Positions 11,136 to 23,537 are shown, counted from the first letter of the stretch. The stretch is 30,604 nt of DNA from Saccoglossus kowalevskii (GCF_000003605.2 NW_003116449.1:362722-393325), one strand, 5' to 3'. Notes: generated from the letters alone by a model not told the origin. Numbers and translations: made by a program.

Positions 11136-11145
11136 AATAAATAAA
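11136..11145 (+). other. Candidate CFAP157 poly(A) signal
   Basis: Two overlapping AATAAA hexamers (AATAAATAAA) lie 80 bases after the CFAP157 stop codon, giving a short 3' UTR. A second AATAAA at 13256-13261 would make a 2.2-kb UTR. The sequence alone cannot say which is used. Confidence 0.45.
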
Positions 11146-12297
11146 ATTGATGCCATCCAAAATTTGACTGAGTAGCAAACTTTGTTTAATTTAGACAAAC
11201 TCAGTTTAATTATTGTCATTACATTTGTTGGACTCAATTAGCAGTTGCTTCTCCTATATATTAACTTGGCAACATTTGAGTTCATTCATGTTCCCTAAAA
11301 GTTATCTACATTGAGTGTTCTCGTAATAACATATCATTAGTATAGTACTTATCGTTTCGTTGTTACGCAGATTCTTGCGTACTAAAAGCGAGTTTGGTCA
11401 ATTCACTTTGAAAACTATTTTGTTGATGTTGGTTATCCAGAAACCAGCAAAATATGCTTCAAAGCTGTTGTTGATTTTGTTTACACATGTAATCCTAATT
11501 TGTGAAATTTTTTTGAATGGATTTCATTCAGATTTCTGTATGCAGCGAGTCCTAATTAAATTAAACACCACTTTAATTTTAATGAATGTCTGAGAATTTT
11601 GTACAGTGAAAATTTCTTCGGGGTCCACACATGTATTGACTATAATTACATTTTTCTTTCATGAATTCCATGAAATCTTGAAAATCACAACATTTCTAGC
11701 AGTGGAAATTAAGCGGTCTACAGTATTTTTGTCTATTTACTGTTTCTACTAATGGCAAATTTGCAAGTTAAGAACACAACTTACATGTCTCAACTTGATT
11801 AAAGAGCTTCATTTGTGATGCAAAAAATGGAGATCTACTTTCATAGACTTTATTTAACATGTGCAAACACTAGAAATATTCAGACATTGATGCATACGCC
11901 TGTCTGTCCATGCAACATTACTCAGGTTAAGTGGATTCTGTCATACTGTTACATGAAGGCACAAGACCAGCAAGATCAGAGATTGAATTTTCTACCCCCC
12001 CCCTCCAATATTTACAGTTTTAGTGTTTATTTAGTTTTGTCGGTACCAGTAATTATGTTTTCAAAATTCCCTCCATGTGCTGTTCACATTCAACCAGTTT
12101 TGTGTTTTTGTGTTGGAGAATATGTATTCTGTGCAAGCATAAACCTTAATCTAAACTATTTTAAAGTATTTGACTATTAATTTTTCTGTTTTTAAAAAAA
12201 AAAAGTTGTACATACCAATTTATGTTGCATTCAGGAGTCCCTCTGAAGATTTATAAATGTTAATGCATGATGCATTGCTTCTACTAATTTAGTGAAA

Positions 12298-12396
12298 TAT
12301 TGTAAAATCATAAAATTTCATTCGTATTTGATTTCATTATTTTGATATTTGATCATATTCACTGGTTTTTAGATTAAAAATGTTTGTCAGTGAAAC
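12298..12396. repeat. Dispersed repeat (copy 1 of 2)
   Basis: Begins TATTGTAAAATCA and shares TTTGATCATATTCACTG and GTCAGTGAAAC-like blocks, in the same order and spacing, with 24988-25086. It resembles a diverged relative of MITE family A, but no clear inverted ends were found. Confidence 0.4.
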
Positions 12397-14469
12397 GAGG
12401 AATATATAAAATTGTACATGGATGTATTAAAATCTAATAATACACATACATGCATCTTTTTTAATACATGCATCTTTTTTAAAAACTAATTTCAAAATAG
12501 CTTACAAACTGCAAATGTCTACTGAATTTCTAACAATGGATATCCATATCACTGAGTACTTTTGCTATCAAGACAGACTTGAACATCGCTTTCCATGATG
12601 TAACATTTCAGCAAGTATCACATGAACAGGGCACCCCCAGTAGAGGAATAGCATTTGACACAAAAATGTTATTTTTAACTCAAATTGATTTCAAAACTGG
12701 AGTAAATCTTACGCAGTCTTTTTATCATGCTTTATTAAAAACAGCTGTAGAATGGACTCTATAAGTCAAACATCCTAATACTTTCTGGAAATGAAATTGT
12801 TTTCAAAAAAACAAATACACAGATTTGAAGTTCAACATTGTTATAATACCAAGTTAAAATATGGGAAGTCATTGCTAGGACAACAACACCCACACAAAAT
12901 GCACCAACAAGTTTTTTGGCTTATAAAGGTCTTCCATACAGGCAACTCTATGAAGACTGGCGTTTACTGTTCAATTTGAGCAGCTTTCAAGTTTACACTG
13001 TGTTGCCTTTAACAGGTTTTACAGTATAACATTGCAAAGGTATTTTAGCATCAAGATTTTAAACTGACATGATATGACTTGTTATGTATCAAATATGGCA
13101 CTGGTAAAAATGTACATAGTTTATGTATACCCCGGTAATTTCAGGTTCAATTGTGTATTATTTTTTCTGCTGTATAAAATGACAACTTTATTAGTTCACA
13201 TGTATTTTCATTCCATGTATAAAGTTTTTACATCAAAATCATTTTATATTATGTAAATAAAAATACAGTGTTGATTTTTTTGTTATTCCGAAGTATTGCG
13301 ACTTGAATTGTTTTATTGTGTTAACACATTTATAAACCACAAAGATTACAGTTACTGACTTGTACACAAAACACAATCACTCCACACTATACTAACCTGC
13401 AAGCACATTGTTAATTATGTCATTTTGTTACAAATAATTCAACATATATATCATGTGTATCCTACAAGGACTCTACTAAAATATGAAGTACAAACTTAGA
13501 AAAAAGAAAAACTTTATCCAGAAGTGTACAAGGGCTTTATCTGACTTATAATGCACACCCAGACCCAGATATTGATATTTATCACATGTAAAATCTACTA
13601 TGTTTGGAAGTATTTAGTTAATCCTGTAATCAATTCTTCAAGACATTTATTATAAAAATGACGTGGGACAATTTATGAAACAAAACGATTTGACTTGAGA
13701 AAACTAGACATTTAGTGCATATAAAGTGCTGCAATGGAGCATTCTGATTGGCAGAGGAGTACAATGCTAAAGGCATAATTAGAATACCGTTTATATTTAC
13801 GTATATATACGTATATTCAACTACAATAGCTGAGAGCTTGTGAATCTTTTCAGAGTGTAGTCAGATAACAGTCTACATATAAACGAGGTAGGTTTCTCAG
13901 GCTCGATAACATTGGTTCATGTACATACATTTATAACCATATTTTAAAGTCTTTATTCTCAGCGGAAAAAATCTGCAATATTGCAATATCCAGATATTTA
14001 GATACAAAGTTGTGACTGTTGTGAGTTGTTAATTTAAGAGACCATTATTCACTTCATATAATTTCAGGAAACACCAAGTTTATATGTAAACACGTGTACA
14101 TACAAATGTGTTAATATCGACATGATCAGTCAAATGTCATTGGTCAGTACAAACTCCAGGTGCAGTTGATAAGGGCAGGTCGAAATTATAATTTATAGTT
14201 TCGTGTTAATAACAATTATTCAATTTTAGATAATTCCAACAATCCAATGTATTTGGTTGGTGTATACTCCTGGTTGGTATCCCAACTTAAAAATTACCAA
14301 GTGCCCAGAGTGAGTAACTGCCAACTGATGATAGATGGCGCTGTTTTGCTAAAATATATCTAACCACACGGTACCCACCATACAAAAATGTGAGACGTCA
14401 GGAGATTCTTCTTGAAACTAGAAATCAACTTTTGATGATGTGAAAGATTTCTGAAAAGTCTAAAAAAAA

Positions 14470-15110
14470 CTTGTGAAGGCAGGAAAATTTCTTTGGAAGG
14501 TAGAAAAATTAACTGTAGTCTGTAATTGGGACATGAATGCCCTGTGTAATGCCGGGAAAGTTGCTTTGCACGTGAAACTGTCTGAAACATTTAAATTAGT
14601 AGTTAGATGACACGGAAAAAGTCGTTTCTTCGGGAGGAAAAACGTCTGAGGAGTCTGAAAATTCTGTATTTTCTAATCATGGAAAGTTGCTGTCATTGGT
14701 CGTAAAGTTTTCAGTTATGTCCGAAATGACTTTGAGTAGACGGGAATGTCGTCTGCAAAGTCCGAATAGTTGCTTCCGAAGGCAGGAAAGAATGTCTGCA
14801 AAGTCTGAAAAGACAGACATGTCTGCAAAGCGGAGAACGTAGCATTAGTTTGTGGTTGTCAGCAAGGTTCGAAAAGTAGTAGAAGACACATAAGGATGTT
14901 TTTGAAAGGCGGGAAAGAAGTCTGAAAAGCCTGAATAGTAGTTTGCGAAAACAGGAATGTCGTCTGCACTACCGAAAGTTGCTTCACAAGGCGGGAAAAT
15001 TGATTGAAACGTATAAAATGTAGTTTTCATACACGGGAACTTTGAAGGCGAGAAGAGGCTGCTTTCAGTGGCGGACAAGTTGTCTGAAAAGTTGAAATAC
15101 GTTCAGGTAT
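14470..15110. repeat. Degenerate minisatellite, unit about 37-43 bases
   Basis: A loose unit of the form GGCGGGAAAG, GTCTGCAAAGTCTGAAAAG, TTGCTTCCGAA recurs about a dozen times. Clear units start near 14738, 14781, 14908, 14951, 14990, 15033 and 15070, so neighbouring copies are 37-43 bases apart. Copies are heavily diverged and several have indels. Open frames on the minus strand across it show a weak FP/F repeat pattern but are interrupted and look like a by-product of the array. Confidence 0.6.
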
Positions 15111-15217
15111 GTCTAAAAAGTAATATACGAAGACGATAAACTCGCATTGAAAGTCTTAAACGTTGATTCAGAACACTATTATAACGTTGGGAAAGTCTCA
15201 GACAATAGCATGAAACA

Positions 15218-15232
15218 CACACACACACACCA
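15218..15232. repeat. (CA)n microsatellite
   Basis: A short uninterrupted CA dinucleotide run directly following the degenerate array region. A second one lies near 20645-20660. Confidence 0.7.
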
Positions 15233-16358
15233 AAATGTCACTGTGCGGAAAGATACGTAGCGCTACCACTTTTTGTTAAATTCGCATTTTTTATCGTATA
15301 TCACTACCATATGCCGGTACCAAACATTTGAAGTCGGATTTGATAATTTGTTCATTTGCATTTAACATATCTCTGATCAAAGTAATATGAGTGTGTAAAC
15401 CGATCTTTATATACAGAAAAAAATACAGAGATTTTAAAATATAGTTCATTTATAGCTATATCAAGAATAACACGCCTAGAAATACATGTAAAATGTAAAA
15501 CATACATTGGATACGTTGTAATACCTTTTTCCTGTGAGTAGCGCCCGCTAGCGATGGCTGAAGGCAATGTGGCTCAAACCTTTGTTTGGTTGTGAAGTGG
15601 TATTTATAACTAAAATACTAGTATAGGAATCTCTCAATATCATTCGTTATTAAAGGATCGATGAATTATCCAATCACCTATTTACGTCACAACAGCCTTT
15701 CGTCGCTGGAGGGCGTGACTTACGGGGAAAAGCGGATTTATTACATAAACGGAGCAGTATGGCGTCCAGATTGTAACATACTTATGACACAAACACGGAG
15801 CTACGGACTTAGACAGTTTATTAGTATAAACCTCTACGTCATCTCGGTCACGACTAGTTTGTCACTGATGCGGTTATTCATAAATGGACGGAAATGATGA
15901 TTTAATCTGTAAACTGGTATAACAAACAGAAGAAAAAAATCCAAAATGGAAATTGCACACATAGAAATAAAATTATTGTGAATATCTGTCACAATGGTAC
16001 TGTATCTGGCAGAAAACAAAAGACGGAAGTGAAACTCGTTAACATCAGGTCACAGCGACCTCAACAATAACTCGCTGTTATGTGATATCGGCACTGAAAC
16101 ACAACTTGAATATTGTGACGCGGTGGAGGGGGGGCGCGAATCGCTACGTCTAACAGTCACATGATCTACATCATTACATATATCGAAGAGTTCACTATTC
16201 AATTTCAATATAATCGCAGTTGTGCGAAATTGTCCCCATTTTTCACAGTTGTTCCCACCCAGGCGTCTCTAATTTTTTTTCTTTGCGTAAGTACGCTCCC
16301 AGCGGCTATTTTTTTAGATTAGTCTTCGTTTAAAGGCACAATAAAAACACTTCTAGTT

Positions 16359-19324
16359 TCAATCCAAACTTGACATGATGAGCTGTTTGTTCTCGATGAC
16401 CCATTGTGCAAATGACTTGGTGTTAGGGTTCAATGTCTTTGTCAATTTCATGCTATGGCGTTGGTCAACTCGTTGAAAGAATTCAAACATGTTCCCATAG
16501 TCCTCTGCGGCTAGTCGGCCACACTGTCGAAACTCATCATTTGTTATCTGAAAGAGGGCATATAAAGTTCAAGTTAAGAAACCCAAAATGAACACACTTA
16601 ACATTTAAAATATTATGTCGCATTTGTATTTTTGTTTGTTTAGTGGTGTGTGTACAGAGATTATACTGAAATATACGGGGAGAGCTAGTTAAACTCTGCA
16701 ATGCTTATAGGTCATTATAGCCTAAGTATATATATGACCTGTAGAACATCTTTGTAGAGTCCAATATTGAAGCAGAATATGCCATAATATGTACCCACTG
16801 AAATATATATTTCTTATTTTTCTCAGAAGACGCTTTGGACATACATGCTACAAGTGACCGGTTAAAGCATTCATCATCATGATTCTCAACATTTTGGCCA
16901 ACGGTGATCAAATTCTAGTTTCTAAGCCGACGACAAAGAAACGGCGGAAGAAGAAGAAACACTTGAACAAAAACAATGGGGTCCAAACAGACATGAACCC
17001 TTGTGCTGAAGCTTGTGCTGAACATTATCACCATATGTACATGTGGCACTCCCCAATGGACGAATGCCAGAGTTCCGCTCAGAGGAAGCAGGGTTTACAT
17101 TGACGTCATTGCCGTATTGGAAATAAGTTTACGAGTAAGGAAGATATAATCGGGTCTAGCCCCCCCCCCCCCTCTTGTCAAATCCGTTCTGCTCGCGCTG
17201 GTGCATGTAAATTATGCTTCTCATGGGAGGGTTATCGTCGTGCTTAGATTACGACAAACAGTACTGTTTATATAGCAGTGCAGCTGATGTCTACATTTTG
17301 TGTGTGTGTAACACTTAATCTCCAGCTCAGCGGAAGCCAATGATAACAGAAACACAGAAATCGCTTACAAAATCTCATGAAAGAAAGAAATCATTACGAT
17401 TATAATTTGCCTTATATCGAAACTATATATATATTTTTTTTATCATTGATCTTCAGTCAAGTTTGCATTCTCACTTTGGAAACCTGCGAGAAACAAACCC
17501 CGTCTGATATATTCACCATACAACTGACTGTGGCAGGATAATGAGCAATAACCCTCAGAATATGAATTTGAGCGAATCTCATTAAGGTAGAGTCCTTTTA
17601 CCATGCATGCTTAAATTAGGTTAGATTTGTCACTGGGTTAGGGGGCTTTGTGTGTCTTTTAAAGCTAGTTACATTGTGGTTATGAATGTTCGAGGGATAA
17701 GACCCCCCCCCCCAGTACTCTCATAATGAAATGTGTGAACAAATGAGGGCAGGGTGCATGCTTTCATAATATCTTATTTTTGCGAAGTGGGAAATGATGA
17801 TGTTATAAACATAATTTGTTTAGTCTATGATAAGCTGATATGCTTCATAGTGTCACACTAATGTTTCATTACTGTAGTTAAAGCGAGGGAGTCGTCACCT
17901 GCGCATGCGTCAGATGGGCATAGCGTATCATAGTTTACAAACAAGCGTCTACCCATGATCCTTTGCGTTTTTTAATGTGTGTTGTTATCGTCGCTTGGAA
18001 CTCCATTCCCGCGCGTGCACAGGTTACGACCCTCCCGCTTTGATTAATCTTCTACTTTGTTGTGAGTTGACACTTTGCGTTAAACTATGTTTGTGTGTTT
18101 GGTATGCACCACATTGTAATGCGATAATTTAAATATTCATTGACACAATCAGAATAGTGAACTTTGAACGTACACGTCACACATCCGGGTACTTGAAACA
18201 CACATCCGGGTACTTACAACACACATTCGGGTACTTGAAATACACATCCGGGCATTTTAAAATAGTGAACTACAAATTGGAGCATTACCTGTGCGTCCTG
18301 GAAGATGAAAGGCGGGATGTGTCGACTCAAGATGGCGCCATACTCCTTGACAGTGAGTTTATCACCAGTGATGGATAGCGTCTTATGTAAATATAAAGTA
18401 CGATTGTCGAAAATACTTTTGACACAGTCTCCAAGTTGCTCGACACTAATTCCATCTAGTGGTACCTCTCCCATCGGAATATCTGGTAAATAAATCATAT
18501 ACAATGATTAACAGTCAACTGGTGTGGTATATAGAAGTTGTAGAGTGCTGTCTAATTAGGGTAGATTTGTATATAACAGTGGAGAGGTACTAGTATATGG
18601 TGATTGTAAAGTGGTATATAATGGTTGCACAATAGTGTATATTGCGTGTAAAGTGGTATATAGTGTACTGTATGGTGAACTCTTTTGAAAATCATAATTA
18701 ATGAATACTGAATTATACACACAATAATAATGACGTCATATTCCACGGCATACCAATTAGAATTTACTATCTTTATGAAAGTGAAACAATAAAAACGGAC
18801 ATACCCAATTTGTAACGCTGAAAATCAAATTTCCTAGGCTTAAAAGTTGACAATAGACTTTCAAACGTGAACGGTACCATGATAGATGTCAGTGGCAAAT
18901 CAAGATCATTCATATAGTCTTCTATTCTGGCCTTGGCGTCGCAGTGTCTGGCAACAATCCCAAGCACCTTACGCACGTGCTGCTTTACGCTGAATACCAC
19001 GTGTTCCGTCTTTGAAATTGAACACGCGTCAGCGATGTTTTGTCCCTGTTTCACTTCCAGTTCCTCGTAATTGGGAACCCCAAAATTTGAGACAGTCACT
19101 ACAAAGCATCCGTACGATCCTTGCAGCGCGGCAACCAGGCTGTCTCTGTTACTGTAGTCTGCTTTCACGACCTCGGCTCCCGCCGAGGCCAGAGTTCGAG
19201 CTGCGGCCGAGTTGATGTCCCTGGTTACCGCACGTACTTTGTACTGGGTGTCTTTTAGCAAAGCCCTGGCTACGGACCCTCCCTGGGCACCTGTCGCTCC
19301 GAACACAGTGATTACCTTCGCCAT
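16359..19324 (-). CDS. NMRAL1: NMRAL1-like NmrA family NAD(P)-binding protein (complete, three exons)
   Basis: Exons 19324-18805, 18482-18289 and 16547-16359 (minus) join in frame to 903 nt, giving 300 residues; human NMRAL1 (HSCARG) has 299. The N-terminal Rossmann fold shows VFGATGAQGGS with the GxxGxxG loop at residues 9-15 and an arginine in AVTRD (residue 35), placed to bind the NADP 2'-phosphate. EVKQGQNIAD, HCDAKARIEDY (the family lysine) and IPMGEVPLDGISVEQLG follow, and the last exon gives KTLNPNTKSFAQWVIENK, matching the human C-terminus. The human protein is a cytosolic NADPH/NADP sensor that influences argininosuccinate synthetase and NF-kB signalling and lacks clear dehydrogenase activity. 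The ATG has A at -3 and G at +4. The human VVYSG stretch reads VVFSV here. Intron 2 is 1.7 kb and holds a MITE and a small tandem repeat. Confidence 0.94.
17161..17172. repeat. Poly-C tract in NMRAL1 intron 2
   Basis: A run of about 12 C; a second similar C-run lies near 17703. Both are G-runs on the gene's coding strand. These are simple repeats prone to length variation. Confidence 0.6.
17880..18041. mobile_element. MITE family C, full-length copy (NMRAL1 intron 2)
   Basis: Begins AAAGCGAGGGAGTCGTCACC; the reverse complement of its end reads AAAGCGGGAGGGTCGTAACC, so about 25 bases form terminal inverted repeats. It is 162 bases, GC-richer than its surroundings, and contains GCGCATGCGTCAGATGGGCA. 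It has no coding capacity. The left half recurs at 7821 beside CFAP157 exon 5. Confidence 0.65.
18177..18256. repeat. 21-base tandem repeat, four copies, in NMRAL1 intron 2
   Basis: The unit ACATCCGGGTACTTGAAACAC is repeated four times with few changes. The array ends about 33 bases before the intron's donor end of exon 2 (18289), so it lies close to the splice donor on the minus strand. Confidence 0.75.
18560..18680. repeat. Degenerate short repeat in NMRAL1 intron 1
   Basis: Variants of GTAAAGTGGTATATA and AGTGTATAT recur several times (for example near 18607 and 18649). It is low-complexity intronic sequence. The minus-strand open frame across it is a by-product. Confidence 0.45.
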
Positions 19325-22312
19325 CTTGTGACTGTAACAGAAATATGTGTTACATTACACGTCGGATATACAGAACAGTTGTAAACTCGTAAATTTCTAT
19401 GGTTTCGATTTAATTTTAGTATTAGGAATCACATTTCTCAAATTGTCATATTGTTCACCTTGTGTTGTCATGGTATTCATATGTTTATATATTATTGTAT
19501 GTGTATTATTCGATACGTTATGGATTATATCATTAGATATATCGATTATATCGTTACAAAGGAGCCATGCATGTTTTCAAGTCCGTATTAAATATGATAA
19601 GCGAATTACCGAGTTTCTGTATTTTTATTTGACGTCTAACACATCAACACGGTGCCGGTGACAACACTGATTGTTTCTCAACTGAATTCGCACGATATTT
19701 CGTGACGATACAACGTGGAGAAACGTCATTTGACAGAGCCGACTCGTGGGGTTTCTCTCGGGGAACAACTACAAAATTGCATAGTTTGAGGTGTTTACGT
19801 TCTTTTTACTGGAAAATAGCGAGCTTTAACGGTGACAACTAGACACTCTTCCAATCATATCGTCAGTCATTAGCTTTGGCTTGAATCAGGAGTCGGAATT
19901 CAACGACTGGAAACTAATTAACAAGTTACAATGTACATTACATTTACATACACTAAATATATTGAACTGTCACAGATTCTGTTGTCACCATGGCTACAAC
20001 GTTGGAATTTCCGTACCAGTACATGCCAAGTGGTTCTTTTTCTTACGATTGATTTAACTTTAATACAATAATAAACATGAAAGACCACAAAGAATGAGAC
20101 TGTCTGTATGGGGGTTTGCAATTGACCGTCAATCGACAAATGGGACCATAGTGCTCATGTTCAATGGTGTTTTATTGTTGTTTAGTGATACGATCACGTC
20201 GACAGGCAAAGGAAATTCGAAGCCATGGCTAATTGGCTTTTATCTACCGTGTACACATACCGGCGTCAAGTCGAGGTATTGTGTTTTTAATAAAAAATAC
20301 AATTGATGCGTTTTTTGAGAATTTAATAAGCGTAAATATTCAAAGCTTAACATACTTATGATAGTTTTTTCGTTTTGTCTGCCGTGTATTGTATGCCTTT
20401 TATGTTGCTGTTAACGATCGCCAGGTACAAACAGGTTCAGGCGAATCTGTCGTCTGCTGTCTGTTGGCATTTTGCCAGTCAGTACGGCATTGCATGACTT
20501 ATAATATTAAATAATTAAACAAGTTATTACTTTCTATCCAATATAATAACGTAATGACCGATTCCGTTAATGCGCGATCATCACGGGGATCACCATAGCA
20601 ACAACATATACTAGTAATATATAGCTATATTTATACAGAGATAGACACACACACACACAGTCACTGTATACACGAAACCTTAGCATGGATGTAAAGCAGA
20701 GCTCTATGGCCTTATTGAGGAGAAGTCAATACACTGACGCCACGAACTCTAGGTTGGTTACAGCACAGTCCCTTCAAAAACTGTGGTTACAGTAATGTAA
20801 ACCCGTGGAAATCCCAGGACGTCATACGCTGTCACTGTATCGAAAGCGGTATTTGTTTTGTCATAGAAACCACGCATACTTGTTGCCCGAACTTGACCCG
20901 CAACACACTGAACACAATGAACGGTGTTTTATTCCCCGGTTTACCCGACTCCGCTCCCATTCTTATCTGATAAATGTGTTTGTTGGCAGTAATCAATGTT
21001 ATAAACAAAACACACAATGGATCGATCAAAGCAGGCTGACGAGAAGGCGTGCTGTGAACTCGCCATACATAACTACCCTGATATGTAACCACTTTGGACA
21101 GGCACGTAGACTTTAAAGGTCGTCTCTGATAATATTTAGGCGGTTCTATGGACAACGGTCACCGCAGGATCAGGTTGTTCGACATTATTGCTGCAAATCT
21201 TCTATTCAAGTGCCTCACGTATCAAATTACAATTTATTCATTATGTCTGCTGTTGCGTAGCAGCAAGGAGCTTTACAACAATGGCGACCCATTAACTCAA
21301 AGGCGAGTGTTATGAAGGTACCTTCCAGAGAGCTATACACGTCGAATAAACTATAGTGGTTTTAAAATGTTTAATCTGACAAAAGTACACACTGTGGTGG
21401 TGGACGGGTTGATTTCGTTGGTTCAGTCGTGAGCACAACTGTGCAAGGTGTTAAAACCATCGTGACAATACTGACGCCAACGCAGAGACGTTTTCTATTG
21501 CGTTTTGTATTCACGTAAACGACCAAAACATGTAAGTGCCGAGACAAGATTGTTACATCGTTCATAAAATACCAGTGATACTTTGAGTAGATGCGCGGGT
21601 AACGCGAGACGAATCACGTGCATGGCCCGACGTAACGCTTCATTATACGTACTATAAATTACAACGAATTAAGAAATATACACGCAACGTCCACCTGTAG
21701 TGTAGTGTCGTTTTCCGAACTCACCAAAGTACCTGGATTATACGTACCTGTTTGCGTCGAAACTCAGCAGTGTATCGTCTGGACTGGTCTGTGTTATTTA
21801 ACGGCGGAGTCCTTATATCAACCTATTTTGCATAAAAGTTATGGATTTCCCGTTCTGAAGCAGCCACAGTAAAATAAATAATCGCAATGCGCATGCCCCG
21901 ATGCTAATAAACTGTCGGCGACACTTCATTAAAAATCCAATACCCAACGCCTACTTATCACCTTAGTGCTAGTATTTAACTACCCGGGGATCAAAGGTTA
22001 TGTATTGTATCCAGGGCAGTACGTGCTCTGAAACTGTTTAATAACTGACAATGCAGCACGGCGTAGTACACTACAAATCTGATGGTACTCACCGTTCAAG
22101 AACGTGTTCCTACCGGCCACCTCAATGTATGAACAGTATGGCTTTCACCTTGACCCGCCCCGAATCTACTGAACACGGAGACAACACTGTCTCAGTAAAA
22201 AAAAACTACGGCGTTTTTTCTTTAATTATTTAGTGGCAACTGTTTTCGTGTCCATTTATATAGATGTATCAGAAATAATCATATAATTTTAAGTATATTT
22301 CATATTTTATTT

Positions 22313-22905
22313 ATAATAATAATAATAGTTTATTACGTAACTGTAATCTGCTGTGGATACAGTGAGGTAAAAATAGTGTAAAATAAAGCAACTAAAAATA
22401 ACTACAAATTTAAAAGTTCTAATAACTACAAAAAATCAGGAAGTAATAAAAATACAGTAAATAAAGTAAAGGTAAAGATTCTCCCTACCCAGGGGTTTAC
22501 ACAGGCGGTGATTTGTATATGGTATTTTTAAGATATAGAGACAGAGCAATGTTATTTTCCATAATTTTTAAGAATATTATGTCTTTGTTCTTTTCACTTG
22601 AAGTAATTTTGCAGTTTTTCAGGAGGATTTTTCTTTCATTTTCAAAATGTGAGCAGCTCAAAAGAAAATGTTTTTCATCTTCAATATCGCCTTGATCACA
22701 TTTTTTACAGACTCTTTCTGCTGTTGGTAGTTTTGGTTTTCTCCTTCTCCCCAGTTCAATTTCCAAAATGTGATCACTAAGCCTGAATTTTGATAACATT
22801 CTATGTAAGCTAAAGTTATTTATTTCATTTAGATAATTTTTAAGTTCATAGTTTATTTTTAAAATGTTGAAAATATAATTCAGCAAATATACATTTTTTT
22901 ATAGT
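22313..22905 (-). mobile_element. 5'-truncated non-LTR retrotransposon (LINE) fragment
   Basis: Read on the minus strand, the fragment starts within coding sequence of a reverse-transcriptase polyprotein's C-terminus, passes its stop, and ends with AATAAA and a (TTA)n-type tail (22313-22327). Many non-LTR elements end this way. 5' truncation is typical of target-primed reverse transcription. AT-rich flanks obscure any target-site duplication. Confidence 0.65.
22497..22886 (-). pseudogene. LINE polyprotein C-terminal fragment
   Basis: About 129 residues remain, with LSKFRLSDHILEIELGRRRK followed by a Cys/His cluster CKKC...HFLLSC (C-x2-C-x9-H-x4-C), then a hydrophilic end. This arrangement (RLSxHxLxIExGR, then CxxC, then IEDExHFLxxC) is common at the C-terminus of invertebrate LINE reverse-transcriptase proteins. 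The frame runs into a stop in an A-rich stretch upstream of 22886 and has no ATG of its own, so it is a dead fragment rather than a host gene. No reverse-transcriptase or endonuclease core remains. Confidence 0.65.
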
Positions 22906-23537
22906 TTATTTATTTTATAAATAAAGCCACTAAGTTATGATAAAAACTTGCGGTTTCAGATATTTGGATTTACTATTATTGTGATTAGTGTCCCCTGACT
23001 GGGACATTAAAAAACAATACCACGCAGGTGACGTCAAGCACACTGCCTTCTGGGAACAATTTAGTGTTATTATTTTTTTCTACGGTGCAGCCATTGTTCT
23101 GACTCGACGTGTCAAAGGTTATATGTATAGAAAACAAACGAAAACAAGGAAAAACAGTGTAAATGTGTTTATGGTAAGAACCGTTTACGTGAATTTCAAT
23201 CGATGAATAAAGTCATAAATCGGGAACACGTCTTGTCGGAACACATCCTGGTTAAACGACGTCTCACACGTATTGTACATTAACACATCATTGTCTAAAA
23301 AACTAGTAATGTGGTTTGGATTTTCTAGACGGAAACCTGTCAACGTATCCGAATAAAAGAACTATTAACACTTGTCCCCCGATACCTCTAGACCCTGTTT
23401 ACACTCGATCTCGTACCATGTATGACCAGCATACTAGTATTGGGACTAGAAACTTTATTCAGTTTCACACTGTTGATACGGAACTATACAGCGGGAACTA
23501 ACAACATTATACTTTAAATAACACATACTAAGTATAG

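Larger units (their letters stand above)
11057..16358. other. Convergent intergenic region between CFAP157 and NMRAL1
   Basis: No exon of a recognisable gene was found on either strand. The first part is AT-rich and may be CFAP157 3' UTR: AATAAATAAA occurs 80 bases after the stop (11136-11145) and another AATAAA lies at 13256-13261 before a T-rich tract. Later parts hold a diverged repeat (12298), a short duplication of ATACATGCATCTTTTTTA (about 12446-12483), a degenerate array (14470-15110) and a (CA)n run near 15218. Open frames here are short, unrelated to known families and probably noise. Confidence 0.6.

Noticed and set aside
16879..17103. Lysine-rich plus-strand open frame with a KKRRKKKK stretch.
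   Set aside because: It lies in NMRAL1 intron 2, has no homology I recognise and no splice partners; probably chance.
18157..18378. Open frame with a repeated HTSGYLK pattern.
   Set aside because: It is the translation of the 21-base tandem repeat and lies antisense to NMRAL1 exon 2.
20685..20753. Possible first exon (ATG, 23 codons, then GT) preceded by a TATA-like stretch.
   Set aside because: No downstream exon or recognisable protein could be connected to it.
20805..21155. Overlapping open frames over 100 codons on both strands.
   Set aside because: Neither shows a domain or a conserved motif, and the mirror pair is typical of CpG-richer noncoding DNA.
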